From NCBI GenBank assembly GCA_003211695.1, contig QCSA01000001.1, positions 125,276 to 189,275 of the forward strand: DNA of 64,000 nucleotides. Reading direction: 5' to 3'. Under the pieces are notes generated by a model, which saw only the letters and a list, made by a program, of their open reading frames with translations, did not search any database and had not been told where the DNA came from. This stretch comes from Pelagibacteraceae bacterium AG-464-P07 (GTDB lineage: Bacteria; Pseudomonadota; Alphaproteobacteria; Pelagibacterales; Pelagibacteraceae). Below are positions 42,766 to 52,065 of the stretch, in pieces; the first letter of the stretch is position 1; the number at the start of each line of letters is the position of its first letter. Made by a program: the position numbers and the translations under genes.

Positions 42766-44184
42766 ATGATTACAGTTACAAATAGAGCTAAACGTTTATA
42801 TAATACGGATTTAGCACCTACTCCAAGTGAAAATAAAAACTGGGGTTCGTTTGAAATCTTTAACGTTTGGGCAAATGATGTTCAAAGTTTATTTGGATAC
42901 ACTTTAGCAGCATCGTTGTTTTTAACTTACGGATTGAATGGTTGGTATGTATTTGCTGCAATAATTCTTGCAGGTTTTTTTATAATGTGGTTGGTGAATC
43001 TTTCGGGTAAGCCTAGTGTTAAACATGGAATTCCTTATCCTGTATTTGCGCGCGTGAGTATGGGAGTTCATGGTGCAAACTTTCCGGCAATGGTTAGAGG
43101 TATTGTTGCAATGTTTTGGTATGGGGCACAAACATACTTTGCTTCAACTGCAGTTGCACTCTTAATTACTGGTGTAACAGGAGCAAGCGGAAGCGGTGAT
43201 TACTTAGGAATGAATAATATCCAATGGATATCATTTATATTTGTTGCAGTTTTCCAGATTATTTTGTTTTGGAATGGCATTGATCTAATTAGAAGATTTT
43301 TAAATTTTGCTGGTCCAACAGTCTATGCAATCATGATTGTTCTTATGCTTACGATCTGGTATAAAGCTGGTGGAGGCCTTCTTGCAGAAGTTGGCAATAT
43401 ATTTGAAGGCTCTGGTAGTTACGAAGGTGGAACATATGCTGCTTTCTTAGCAATTTTTGGAACGATGGTTGCATACTTTGCGGCAGTGGTAATAAATTTT
43501 GGTGATTTTGCAAGATTTGTAAAGAATGAAGATGAAATGAAAAAAGGAAACCTTTGGGGTTTGCCTGGTAATATTGTTCTTTTCTCTTTTATTGCACTAA
43601 TGGTTACTGCTGGAACAGTTGTGGTATTTGGCGAAACGCTTACAAACCCAACAGATATAGTTGAAAGAGTTGGTCATCTAGGATTAACAATTATTGCAGC
43701 CTTTGCTTTCTTTGCTGCTACAATTGGAATTAACATGGTTGCGAACTTTGTTCCTCCTGCATATGACCTAGCAAATCTAATACCAAGTAAGATTGATTTT
43801 AGAATAGGTGGATTAATCACAGCGATATTAGGTTTTATTATTGGTGCATTTTGGGTTTCGGTTATCAGTCAAATTGGAATGTTTCCATTTGTAAATACGC
43901 TTGGAGCAATACTTGCACCAGTTTATGGAATAATGATTACTGATTATTACGTCATCAAAAAACAAAGAATTGATATCAATGATTTATTCTCTGCTAAACA
44001 AACTGGCAAATATTATTACGATGGAGGCTGGAATAGAAAAGCATTCTTCGCTTGGATAATTGCTGGTGTATTCTCAGTAGCAACTGTCTGGCATCCTGCA
44101 TTATCATGGATGGGAGGATATGCTTGGATTATCGGTGCGGCTCTTGGAGCAATTTTGCACTATTTAATGTCAAATAAACGATAA
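42766..44184 (+). CDS. NCS1-family nucleobase/allantoin:cation symporter
   Basis: A 472-residue NCS1 permease with 12 membrane spans. The N-terminal motif SENKNWGSFEIFNVWANDVQS near residue 20 and GKPSVKHGIPYPVFARVSMG near residue 85 are diagnostic. It has a strong SD (GGGAGGTGAG). It faces the operon for allantoin breakdown (PuuE, allantoicase, ureidoglycolate lyase), so allantoin or a purine base is the likely substrate. It ends in a very GC-rich terminator. Confidence 0.9.
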   Translation: MITVTNRAKRLYNTDLAPTPSENKNWGSFEIFNVWANDVQSLFGYTLAASLFLTYGLNGWYVFAAIILAGFFIMWLVNLSGKPSVKHGIPYPVFARVSMGVHGANFPAMVRGIVAMFWYGAQTYFASTAVALLITGVTGASGSGDYLGMNNIQWISFIFVAVFQIILFWNGIDLIRRFLNFAGPTVYAIMIVLMLTIWYKAGGGLLAEVGNIFEGSGSYEGGTYAAFLAIFGTMVAYFAAVVINFGDFARFVKNEDEMKKGNLWGLPGNIVLFSFIALMVTAGTVVVFGETLTNPTDIVERVGHLGLTIIAAFAFFAATIGINMVANFVPPAYDLANLIPSKIDFRIGGLITAILGFIIGAFWVSVISQIGMFPFVNTLGAILAPVYGIMITDYYVIKKQRIDINDLFSAKQTGKYYYDGGWNRKAFFAWIIAGVFSVATVWHPALSWMGGYAWIIGAALGAILHYLMSNKR

Positions 44185-44206
44185 TTAAAATTTATTAAAG
44201 AAATTT

Positions 44207-44240
44207 AACCCGCCGCGTTAATCGCGGCGGGTTTTTTTTT
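44207..44240 (+). terminator. strong rho-independent terminator
   Basis: AACCCGCCGCG (44207-44217) pairs with CGCGGCGGGTT (44223-44233), 11 pairs nearly all G-C, with a TTAAT loop and a run of nine T after the stem. It lies between two convergent genes, but the T-run serves the plus-strand NCS1 gene. Confidence 0.95.
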
Positions 44241-44733
44241 AATACTCAAGAGTTACCTTTTCTTTTTCAAAATTGTAAATAATTAAGTTATCTCCGGCAC
44301 CTTTTCTATCTACTACTAGAAAATTCATATTTTCTGTTGAAATCAAAGGAAAATGCCAAATGCCAGGTTTATAATTTATTCCCATTCCAGGGGTGACAAT
44401 GAAAGATTCAATTTTGCTAATTTCAGGTTTGTCATTCAGCGGGGCTACAAAAGCTATAAAGGTAGTTTCTTTCATAGGAATAAATGCCTGACTACCCAAA
44501 GGATGTTTTTCCATCATGTCGATTTTCATGGGGAAAGTTCTTTTTATGGCTGAAAAAATGCTTACTATTGTTTTTCCTTCATCTCTTGAAGTATTGATAT
44601 TTGCTAGATTATCAAAACGTTTTGCATACCCAGCATTTATATTTACGGGCTTTATATTATCAGAGGAAATCAAATCTCCGTATGCGGAAAAATTTTTTCT
44701 AGTTATTTCTATTGGTTTAATTATTGTTTCCAT
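44239..44733 (-). CDS. allA: ureidoglycolate lyase
   Basis: A 164-residue cupin of the AllA family: PIEITRKNFSAYGDLIS at the start, MEKHPLGSQAFIPM near residue 80 and GINYKPGIWHFPL near residue 125, containing the metal-binding and catalytic residues of ureidoglycolate lyase. It splits ureidoglycolate into glyoxylate and urea, the last step of the pathway encoded by the two genes before it. Its start overlaps the allantoicase stop by one base. Confidence 0.92.
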   Translation of the reverse strand: METIIKPIEITRKNFSAYGDLISSDNIKPVNINAGYAKRFDNLANINTSRDEGKTIVSIFSAIKRTFPMKIDMMEKHPLGSQAFIPMKETTFIAFVAPLNDKPEISKIESFIVTPGMGINYKPGIWHFPLISTENMNFLVVDRKGAGDNLIIYNFEKEKVTLEY

Positions 44734-45725
44734 TATTCAGCTCTTCCAAAGGTTCTTATTCTTGAAATTCCACCGTCAGGAAAAATATTAATTTTAATAT
44801 AATTTACTTTTTTATTTTTCATTAGCTTGTTTTGAAAATTATGTTTTTTATGAGCATGAAGTTTTACTTTATTTAATAATAATTTCCATTTTCTTGACCT
44901 AATAACAATAGCCTTATCTGAAATTTTAGTGTTTAGACAAGCAGCTTGTAGAGAGCATTTGTCTGGATAATTTCCCTTAAAGTGATGAGTATCAATTTGA
45001 ATTTTGCTAATTTTACCTGCTGTAGCGCACTTAATAATAAGCCAGTCAAAATTTTTTCCTCGGCTTCTTTTTGTTTCCCACCCATCTCCCATATTTTTCC
45101 CAGTTCCTGGTGCAAGAATATTTTCAGCTCTTCCAAAATGTTCATTGTTGCAAGCAATAGGAGTGGCTCCATTTAATATTGAAGTAAGATTTATTATTTT
45201 TTTTCCAAATTTCTTTTTAGTTTGCATAGATCCATAAATTCTTATTCTTGCAACACCTCCATCGGGATAAATATTTAATTTAATATGAGTAAAAATAGAT
45301 TTATTTTTTATATAAAAAAAGTGATGACTATTAGCTTTGGTGGATTTTTTTTTCAGGATTGTGATCCATTTGGAATTTTTGCTGGGCAATTTTTTTTTAC
45401 TAAAGCAAGCTTCTAATGAAATTTTACTAGGTTGATTTCCAGAAAAATAAGACGTGTCTATATCAACATTATTTATTTTTCCTGGTTTACCTAATTTTAA
45501 AATTAAATAGTCATGGCCCTTACCTCTTTTTCTTCTTGTTTCCCATCCGTCCATCCACTTTCCATGCTTGTCAAAAACACCTTCTTTAAATACAGGAGGC
45601 CAAGAATTAATGATTCTTTTCGCTGGCGCAAAGAACTCATCCGTTTTATACACAATTTTTGAACCTAAGCGCGATTGAGCTAAATCAATTAATCCGTTTA
45701 AAAAAATGCATTTAGTTTTGCTCAT
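44733..45725 (-). CDS. alc: allantoicase
   Basis: A 330-residue allantoicase built of two homologous beta-sandwich repeats. Each begins with a FAPAKR-type stretch (FFAPAKRIINSWPPVF at residue 27 and FGRAENILAPGTGKNMGDGW near residue 196) followed by WETRRKRGKGHDYLILKLG or WETKRSRGKNFDWLIIKC, then GKINNVDIDTSYFSGNQP. It hydrolyses allantoate to ureidoglycolate and urea. It lies between puuE and allA in the same operon. Confidence 0.94.
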   Translation of the reverse strand: MSKTKCIFLNGLIDLAQSRLGSKIVYKTDEFFAPAKRIINSWPPVFKEGVFDKHGKWMDGWETRRKRGKGHDYLILKLGKPGKINNVDIDTSYFSGNQPSKISLEACFSKKKLPSKNSKWITILKKKSTKANSHHFFYIKNKSIFTHIKLNIYPDGGVARIRIYGSMQTKKKFGKKIINLTSILNGATPIACNNEHFGRAENILAPGTGKNMGDGWETKRSRGKNFDWLIIKCATAGKISKIQIDTHHFKGNYPDKCSLQAACLNTKISDKAIVIRSRKWKLLLNKVKLHAHKKHNFQNKLMKNKKVNYIKINIFPDGGISRIRTFGRAE

Positions 45726-45731
45726 TAATAA

Positions 45732-46637
45732 TTAAATATTTGAATGGTTTTTAATCCAGTGTTTGGCGATGTCTATTCTCTTGCAAAACCAAACGTTTTC
45801 ATGTTTCAAAACATAATCTAAAAATTTTCTTAAAGATTGAATTCTTCCAGGTCTTCCGATTAATCTACAATGCAAACCTACGGACATCATTTTTGGATTT
45901 GTATTGCCTTCATTGTATAAAGCGTCAAAACTGTCCTTAAGATATGTGTAGAATTGTTCACCGGTATTAAAACCTTGATTGGTAGCAAATCTCATATCGT
46001 TATTGTCAAGAGTATAAGGAATAATTAATTGCCTTTTTTTACCACGAACTTCCCAATAGGGGAGGTCGTCACTATATGAATCGCTATCGTAAAGAAATCC
46101 TCCTTCTTCCATAACCAAGTCTCGCGTGTTAGGACTACATCTTCCTGTGTACCAACCAAGCGGTCTTTTCCCAAATATTTTTTCAATAGACTTAATAGCC
46201 ATTTGCATATGTTTTTTTTCAGTTGATCTAGAAACTTTTTGATAGTCAATCCATCTCCAGCCGTGAGACGCGACTTCATAATCAGATTCTTTAATTGCTT
46301 GACAAACTTCTAGATTTTTTTCTAAAGCCATTCCAACACCAAAAATAGTTATTGGAATTTTTTTTTCTTGAAATAATTCATGTATACGCCAAAAGCCTCT
46401 TCTAGATCCGTATTCATAAAGAGATTCCATGTTAATATGTCTTCCTTTGACGGGTTGCGCTCCAATGATTTCAGATAAAAAAACTTCAGATGTTCTATCT
46501 CCATGCAACACACAATTTTCTGATCCTTCTTCATAATTTAAAACTATTTGAAGAGCCAATTTTGCATTATTTGGCCATTTAATTTTAGGTGACTTTTGAC
46601 CATAGCCAACCATATCTCTTGGGTATTTTTTTATCAT
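45732..46637 (-). CDS. puuE: allantoinase, PuuE type
   Basis: A 301-residue polysaccharide-deacetylase-fold allantoinase. YPRDMVGYGQKSPKIKWPN at the start, LNYEEGSENCVLHGD near residue 33, YEYGSRRGFWRIHELF, EVASHGWRWIDYQ and GWYTGRCSPNTRDLVMEEGG identify PuuE rather than a cell-wall deacetylase. It hydrolyses allantoin to allantoate. It is the first of the three catabolic genes; the TerC-type gene is 13 bases upstream. Confidence 0.93.
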   Translation of the reverse strand: MIKKYPRDMVGYGQKSPKIKWPNNAKLALQIVLNYEEGSENCVLHGDRTSEVFLSEIIGAQPVKGRHINMESLYEYGSRRGFWRIHELFQEKKIPITIFGVGMALEKNLEVCQAIKESDYEVASHGWRWIDYQKVSRSTEKKHMQMAIKSIEKIFGKRPLGWYTGRCSPNTRDLVMEEGGFLYDSDSYSDDLPYWEVRGKKRQLIIPYTLDNNDMRFATNQGFNTGEQFYTYLKDSFDALYNEGNTNPKMMSVGLHCRLIGRPGRIQSLRKFLDYVLKHENVWFCKRIDIAKHWIKNHSNI

Positions 46638-46650
46638 GTTCTCAGTAAAT

Positions 46651-47229
46651 TTATAAAAAAACGTTTATATCACTATAAATTAATTCTAGAGCAACAACCA
46701 GTATTGCTAATAATCCTAACCAACCAATCCATTTATATTTTTTAATCCATTTAGCTATAACGTTAGCAAGTGTAGCCATAAGAAAAATAGATAATATTAA
46801 ACCAAAAACTAACAAAACGTAATTCTGTTTTGCTGCCCCAGCGACTCCAAGAACATTATCTAAGCTCATGCTAAAATCAGCAATTATTATCGTCATAATT
46901 GCTTTAAACAGACTGACATTTTCAGTTTTTATTTTTTTTTCTTTTGTGTCTTCATTATCTTTGATCACATCCTTGTAAAGCTTGTAAGCAACATAAATTA
47001 GAAGCAATCCACCAATAGTTTTAAGACCGTTAATTTGAAGTAAATAAGAAGTAACTAAAGTAAGTGCAATTCTTAAAATAATTGCAAATCCAATTCCCCA
47101 AAATATTATTTTTTTTCTTATATTTGCATCGAATTGTGACGCAACCATCCCGATTATAATTGCATTGTCACCTGCTAAAACCAAATCAATAAGTACAATT
47201 TCAAAAAAAATGATTATTTGATCTATCAT
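46651..47229 (-). CDS. TerC-family integral membrane protein
   Basis: A 192-residue membrane protein with about six or seven spans. LIDLVLAGDNAIIIGMVA and DFSMSLDNVLGVAGAA are the paired conserved acidic motifs of the TerC/YjbE family. Members are tied to metal (often manganese) efflux or redox stress. It overlaps the GMC oxidoreductase stop by four bases and precedes puuE, so it is embedded in the catabolic operon. A link to allantoin use is not evident from the family. Confidence 0.9.
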   Translation of the reverse strand: MIDQIIIFFEIVLIDLVLAGDNAIIIGMVASQFDANIRKKIIFWGIGFAIILRIALTLVTSYLLQINGLKTIGGLLLIYVAYKLYKDVIKDNEDTKEKKIKTENVSLFKAIMTIIIADFSMSLDNVLGVAGAAKQNYVLLVFGLILSIFLMATLANVIAKWIKKYKWIGWLGLLAILVVALELIYSDINVFL

Positions 47230-48830
47230 GATTTACTGCTTGCTATTATCATATCCGCAGCTTTTTCAGCAATCATTATAGTTGGAGCGTTAGTGTTTCC
47301 CGATGTAATATGAGGCATTATAGAAGCGTCAACAATTCTTAAATTTTCAAGACCATGGACTACTAATTTATCATTCACTACAGCTTTTTCATCGTTTCCC
47401 ATTCTGCATGTGCTTACTGGATGAAATATTGTGTTGGCATGTTTACCAGCCTCTTTTGCAAGAGCTTCATTATCAGTAATATTGATGCCTGGTCTTAATT
47501 CTTCAGGTTCATATTTTTTAAATGCTTTTGAATTCAAGACAATGTTTCTAGTAATTTTAATAGCTTTACTTGCCATCTCCTTATCCTCATCAGTTGATAA
47601 ATAATTCATTTGTATTTTTGGGGCAATTCTTGAGTCAGGTGATTTTATTTCAATTTTACCTCGGCTTGTAGGTCTTAGATTTACAATTGTCGGAGTAAAT
47701 GCAGGGAAATTATGAAGAGTTGTTTTACCCAAAAAATCTGTACTTGCAGGTGATACATGAAATTGTAAATTTGGTGTTTCTAAATAGTTGTCACTTTTAA
47801 TAAATCCACACAAATAGCTAGCACCAACAGTTAAGGGACCTTTTTTAAAAAGAAAAAAATTTATTCCAGTTATTATTTTTCTATAATAGCTATGATAAAT
47901 ATCATTAAGAGTGTCCAAATTTTTTACTTTGTAAACAGGCCTTAACATTAAATGATCATGAAGATTTTTGCCTACTGAAGGATGATCTTTTACAACATTA
48001 ATATCATACTTTTTAAGCAGATCTCCAGGACCAACACCCGAAGCTTGTAGAATATGAGGCGAACCAATAGTACCAGCACTCAATATTATTTCTTTATTTG
48101 TTTTGACGTTTAAAAGTTGATTATTTTTCCAAAAATTTACACTGACTGCTTTTCTATTTTCAAATTCAATATTTTTAATATGAGCATTAGTTAAAATTTT
48201 TAAATTTTTTCTTTTCTTAATTGGATTTAAATATCCAACAGCAGTACTACATCTATATCCATTTTTTACATTCAATGGAAAATAGCCCATCCCTTCGTTG
48301 TCTCCTGTATTAAAATCAGATGTTCTAGGGTAGCCAAATTCTTCTGCTGCTTCCATAAACAGATCTAAAACTTTAAAAGATGCTCTCATTTTTTCAACTT
48401 TGAGAGGACCACCTACTCCATGAAAATTATCTTCACCCTGTTGATTATCCTCAGATTTTTTAAAATAAGGCAATACATCTTCCCAGGACCAACCCACGTT
48501 TCCCAATTGCCTCCAATAATCATAATCATTAGATTGTCCTCTAATATATAACATTCCATTAATTGAAGAACTTCCTCCTAGAGTCTTACCTCTTGGAAAA
48601 TTCATTTCTCTATTGTTAAGTCCTGGATCTTTCTCAATTTTAAAACACCAATCTGTATTAGGATTGTGCATAGTTTTAAAATACCCTCCAGGAATATGTA
48701 TCCAAGGATTAGTATCCTTGCTTCCAGCTTCTAATAATAAAACTGTAATTTTAGGATTAGCCGAAAGCCTATTTGCTAAGACACACCCAGCGGACCCAGC
48801 GCCAACAATAATGTAATCAAAAACTTCCAT
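47226..48830 (-). CDS. GMC-family oxidoreductase, choline-dehydrogenase-like
   Basis: A 534-residue glucose-methanol-choline oxidoreductase. FAD motif DYIIVGAGSAGCVLANRLS at the start, FPRGKTLGGSSSINGMLYIRG near residue 79, LSAGTIGSPHILQASGVGPG near residue 250, and HPVSTCRMGNDEKAVV with the catalytic histidine near residue 465. BetA (choline dehydrogenase) and alcohol dehydrogenase AlkJ share this pattern; the substrate is not determined. It heads the leftward operon and is divergent from the TRAP transporter genes. Confidence 0.9.
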   Translation of the reverse strand: MEVFDYIIVGAGSAGCVLANRLSANPKITVLLLEAGSKDTNPWIHIPGGYFKTMHNPNTDWCFKIEKDPGLNNREMNFPRGKTLGGSSSINGMLYIRGQSNDYDYWRQLGNVGWSWEDVLPYFKKSEDNQQGEDNFHGVGGPLKVEKMRASFKVLDLFMEAAEEFGYPRTSDFNTGDNEGMGYFPLNVKNGYRCSTAVGYLNPIKKRKNLKILTNAHIKNIEFENRKAVSVNFWKNNQLLNVKTNKEIILSAGTIGSPHILQASGVGPGDLLKKYDINVVKDHPSVGKNLHDHLMLRPVYKVKNLDTLNDIYHSYYRKIITGINFFLFKKGPLTVGASYLCGFIKSDNYLETPNLQFHVSPASTDFLGKTTLHNFPAFTPTIVNLRPTSRGKIEIKSPDSRIAPKIQMNYLSTDEDKEMASKAIKITRNIVLNSKAFKKYEPEELRPGINITDNEALAKEAGKHANTIFHPVSTCRMGNDEKAVVNDKLVVHGLENLRIVDASIMPHITSGNTNAPTIMIAEKAADMIIASSKS

Positions 48831-48946
48831 TTGAGGTTGAAATATATTTATAAGTCAAAGTAAGATAAAAAGTAATACAATTTTACTTGAAAAATCTATT
48901 CCGTTGTAGTCCAATTATTTTTTAATTAATTAATTAACGAGGGAAA

Positions 48947-50038
48947 ATGAGAAAAATTATATCTTTGTTTTTAGGTATCGTTGTGTTTATCGGTTTTTCG
49001 GTGTCAGCGAACGCTAAAACATTAAAATGCCAAACCGTTATTGCTGCAAAAGCTGACGAAGTTGTAATGTTAAAAGACTTCGGTCAAACTGTAACTGATC
49101 TTACGGGTGGCTCAGTAAAATTTGAAATTTTACCGAAAGGCACTGTAGTTGGAGTTAAAGAAACCTTAGATGCGGTTGACAAAGGACTGCTTGATTGTGG
49201 CTTTGCTTGGACACACTACTGGTCAGGTGAACATCCAGCAGCTATGTTATTTGGTTCTCCAGTAGCAGGTGCGGGTGTAGGAATTGATAACATCGCGTTT
49301 TTATCTTGGTTTCAATATGGTGGTGGTAAACAATTATACGACCAACTTTGGAAAGAGATGAAAAGAGATATCAAAGGTTTAATGCTTCAACCAGTTGGTC
49401 CAGAAGCTTTAGGTTGGTTCAAAGAGCCAATTAATAGTATGGATGACTTTAGAAAGTATAGATTTAGAACTCCTCCAGGAATTCCAGGTCAAACTTATAA
49501 AGATATTGGAGTAGCGTCTGTTGCAATGGGTGGTGGAGATATTCTTCCAGCTCTTGAAGCAGGAACAATTGATGCAGCTGAATGGTGTTGTCCTAAACCG
49601 GACTTAGTTTTTGGTTTCTACAAAGTACTTAAAAATTACTACTTACAAGGTTTACACCAAGTTGTTGTAAATGCTGACTTATACATCAATGGTAAGGTAT
49701 GGAGAGGCTTAACTGACCATGAGAGAAAAGCTATGGAAGTTGCAGCTGATGCATCTTTATCAAAATCTATGAGTTATAGAATTTACGAGAACGGTAAAGC
49801 TCTTCATGAACTTACTACTAAACATGGGGTAATTTTACATGATACTCCTGAAGATTATTTTCCAGCATACATGGCCGCTGCTAAAGCGAGCTTAGAAAAG
49901 AATGCAGCTGAAAATGCATTCTTTAAAGAAGTTTGGGATTCTCAAAAAGCATTTGCCGATATAGCGGTTCCTTTTTGGTCTGGCGCTCAAATGTCAAATG
50001 CCAAGCTAGGAATGGCTCACGCAGCAACATTAAAATAG
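48947..50038 (+). CDS. dctP: TRAP transporter substrate-binding protein DctP
   Basis: A 363-residue TRAP binding protein with a signal peptide (residues 1-23, ending ANA). PVGPEALGWFKEPINSMDDF and the KYRFRTPPGIPGQTYKDIG binding helix near residue 180, plus GGGDILPALEAGTIDAAEWC, are the TakP/dimeric-type TRAP signature. The downstream permease genes and the HpsN-like dehydrogenase suggest 2,3-dihydroxypropane-1-sulfonate or a related solute as ligand, but 2-oxo acids are also common in this subgroup. A terminator-like hairpin follows before dctQ. Confidence 0.9.
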   Translation: MRKIISLFLGIVVFIGFSVSANAKTLKCQTVIAAKADEVVMLKDFGQTVTDLTGGSVKFEILPKGTVVGVKETLDAVDKGLLDCGFAWTHYWSGEHPAAMLFGSPVAGAGVGIDNIAFLSWFQYGGGKQLYDQLWKEMKRDIKGLMLQPVGPEALGWFKEPINSMDDFRKYRFRTPPGIPGQTYKDIGVASVAMGGGDILPALEAGTIDAAEWCCPKPDLVFGFYKVLKNYYLQGLHQVVVNADLYINGKVWRGLTDHERKAMEVAADASLSKSMSYRIYENGKALHELTTKHGVILHDTPEDYFPAYMAAAKASLEKNAAENAFFKEVWDSQKAFADIAVPFWSGAQMSNAKLGMAHAATLK

Positions 50039-50070
50039 TAGTTTTAAAAGGTTATAAAAATATTTAAAAT

Positions 50071-50098
50071 AAAGCGGACTTAATAGTCCGCTTTATTT
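50071..50098 (+). terminator. terminator-like hairpin between dctP and dctQ
   Basis: AAAGCGGACT (50071-50080) pairs with AGTCCGCTTT (50085-50094), a perfect 10-pair stem with a TAAT loop, followed by ATTTATTTT. It lies 33 bases after dctP and 20 before the dctQ ATG (50114). It should reduce transcription of the permease genes relative to the binding protein. Confidence 0.8.
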
Positions 50099-50113
50099 AT
50101 TTTGGGACAAACT

Positions 50114-50725
50114 ATGAATGATGAACCAACGAAATTAGATATTTCAGATGAAATGATCGCAGAGCGTCGATCAGAATTTGGTAAAATGCCAGACGATATG
50201 CCTAAATGGATGGCATCAACAATTACAAAAATAGATTTATTTAGTAAGTGGACTGGCAATATTGTTTGCTGGATCACAGTCCCCCTTATACTTACTATGG
50301 TTTACGAAGTATTTGCAAGAAAGCTTTTTACAGCTCCAACAATGTGGGCATACGACATGAGCAGATTTTTATATGGTGCGTTATTTATGCTTGGAGCCGG
50401 TTATGCATTATCAAAAGGAGTTCATATAAGAGCAGATTTTTTATACAGAAATTTTAAAGTTAAAACTCAAGGTATCGTAGATGCAGCGTTGTATATTTTA
50501 TTTTATTTTCCAGGTCTCTTATTCTTTTTTTATATGACGACTGGTTTCGTTCAAGAATCAATCATGAGAAGTGAACGGGGAATGGATACAGCCTGGATGC
50601 CTTACATGTGGCCAATTAAAGCTTGTTTGTGGTTTGGTATATTATTTTTGCTCATTCAAGGAATATCTGAAGTTTTAAAAAGTTATTACGCAGCAACAAG
50701 GGGTAGGTGGCCTAATCAGAAATGA
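50114..50725 (+). CDS. dctQ: TRAP transporter small permease DctQ
   Basis: About 203 residues from ATG 50114 (an in-frame TTG at 50102 is less likely). Four membrane segments, with VYEVFARKLFTAPTMWAYDMS near residue 75 and the RADFLYRNFKVKTQGIVDAA loop, are the DctQ family pattern. It pairs with DctM. Its stop overlaps the dctM ATG (ATGA). Confidence 0.9.
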   Translation: MNDEPTKLDISDEMIAERRSEFGKMPDDMPKWMASTITKIDLFSKWTGNIVCWITVPLILTMVYEVFARKLFTAPTMWAYDMSRFLYGALFMLGAGYALSKGVHIRADFLYRNFKVKTQGIVDAALYILFYFPGLLFFFYMTTGFVQESIMRSERGMDTAWMPYMWPIKACLWFGILFLLIQGISEVLKSYYAATRGRWPNQK

Positions 50726-52056
50726 TAGCAGAAATAATTAGCCCAGCAACTCTAGGCTTCATATTAGTTGCAGTTATGTTGTTTGCAATTTTTATAGGTT
50801 TTCCTATTTCATTTACTTTAATATTTTTAGGTTTTGTTTTTGGCTATTTAGGTTTTGGCCCTTTAGTTTTTTATTTAATGACTTTGCAATTTTCGATGGT
50901 CATGACCGAGCAAGCACTTGCCGCCGTGCCGCTCTTTGTTTTTATGGGTATTATGATGGAACAAGCAGGTTTAATGGAGAGATTGTTCTCTTCCGTTCAG
51001 CTTATGTTGTCTAGAGTAAGAGGCTCCTTATATTACGCGGTACTTTTTGTTTCTGTAATATTTGCAGCTGCTACAGGTATAGTAGGTGCATCGGTTACTA
51101 TTCTTGGAATCATGGCTGCCAAATCGATGAACAAATCTGGTTATGATGTTAGGTTGGCTGCAGGAACAATTACAGCAGGAGGAACTTTAGGAATTTTAAT
51201 ACCTCCAAGTATTATGTTGGTTGTAATGGGTCCGATTATGGAAATTCCAGTTACAGATTTGTTTGCAGCAGCGATATTTCCAGGAATAATGCTAGCACTG
51301 CTATATGCGGGTTACACCACATTTCGTTGCTGGAAGAATCCGAGCTTAGGCCCGGTTTTACCAGAAGAAATGAGAGCAACAAGCATGAAACAGGTTTTGG
51401 TTGAATTTTTTCTAGGTTTAGTTCCACCTGCGGCATTAGTTTTTGCAGCTTTAGGAAGTATTTTATTTGGTTTTGCCACACCAACAGAGGCAGCAGGTTG
51501 TGGTGCTATGGGTGCTTTGCTTTTGGCATTAGCTTATAAAAAATTAACTCTGCCAAAATTACAAGGAGTATTAGTAAAAACTTTAGAAATTACAGCTCTA
51601 ATCATGGTGTTAGTGGCAGCATCAAACTTTTTTGGATCTGTTTTTTCAAGATTGGGCACTCCGATGGTTCTCACAGAATTTCTGCTAAATCTGGAAGTAA
51701 ACAGATATTTTATTCTCTTCATAGTTATGGCAATGATTTTTTTATTAGGATGGCCTTTAGAATGGGTACCAATCGTACTTATTATTATTCCGATAATCCT
51801 TCCTTTAATTGAAAGTCTAGAATTTAATTTAACTTGGTTTGCTATTTTGGTAGCGGTAAATTTGCAAACTGCATGGCTATCTCCACCGGTAGCACTTTCA
51901 GCATACTTTTTAAAAGGTGTCGTTCCCGAATGGGATTTAAAAGATATTTATATCGGTATGATGCAATTTATGGTTCTCCAAATAATTGGTTTGATAATAA
52001 TAATAATTTTTCCAGAAATTGTTCTCTGGTTGCCTAATTATATTTATGGTAATTAG
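50722..52056 (+). CDS. dctM: TRAP transporter large permease DctM
   Basis: A 444-residue DctM with about 12 membrane segments. FIGFPISFTLIFLGFVFGYLG, AAATGIVGASVTILGIMAAKSM and GTLGILIPPSIMLVVMGPI near residue 155 are hallmark segments. The end is followed nine bases later by the HpsN-like dehydrogenase gene, so all four genes form one operon with dctP. Confidence 0.93.
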   Translation: MIAEIISPATLGFILVAVMLFAIFIGFPISFTLIFLGFVFGYLGFGPLVFYLMTLQFSMVMTEQALAAVPLFVFMGIMMEQAGLMERLFSSVQLMLSRVRGSLYYAVLFVSVIFAAATGIVGASVTILGIMAAKSMNKSGYDVRLAAGTITAGGTLGILIPPSIMLVVMGPIMEIPVTDLFAAAIFPGIMLALLYAGYTTFRCWKNPSLGPVLPEEMRATSMKQVLVEFFLGLVPPAALVFAALGSILFGFATPTEAAGCGAMGALLLALAYKKLTLPKLQGVLVKTLEITALIMVLVAASNFFGSVFSRLGTPMVLTEFLLNLEVNRYFILFIVMAMIFLLGWPLEWVPIVLIIIPIILPLIESLEFNLTWFAILVAVNLQTAWLSPPVALSAYFLKGVVPEWDLKDIYIGMMQFMVLQIIGLIIIIIFPEIVLWLPNYIYGN

Positions 52057-52065
52057 ATTATTGTT

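Noticed and set aside
44207..44240. Mobile-element end or attachment site
   Set aside because: The GC-rich palindrome is fully explained as a terminator with a T-run between convergent genes.
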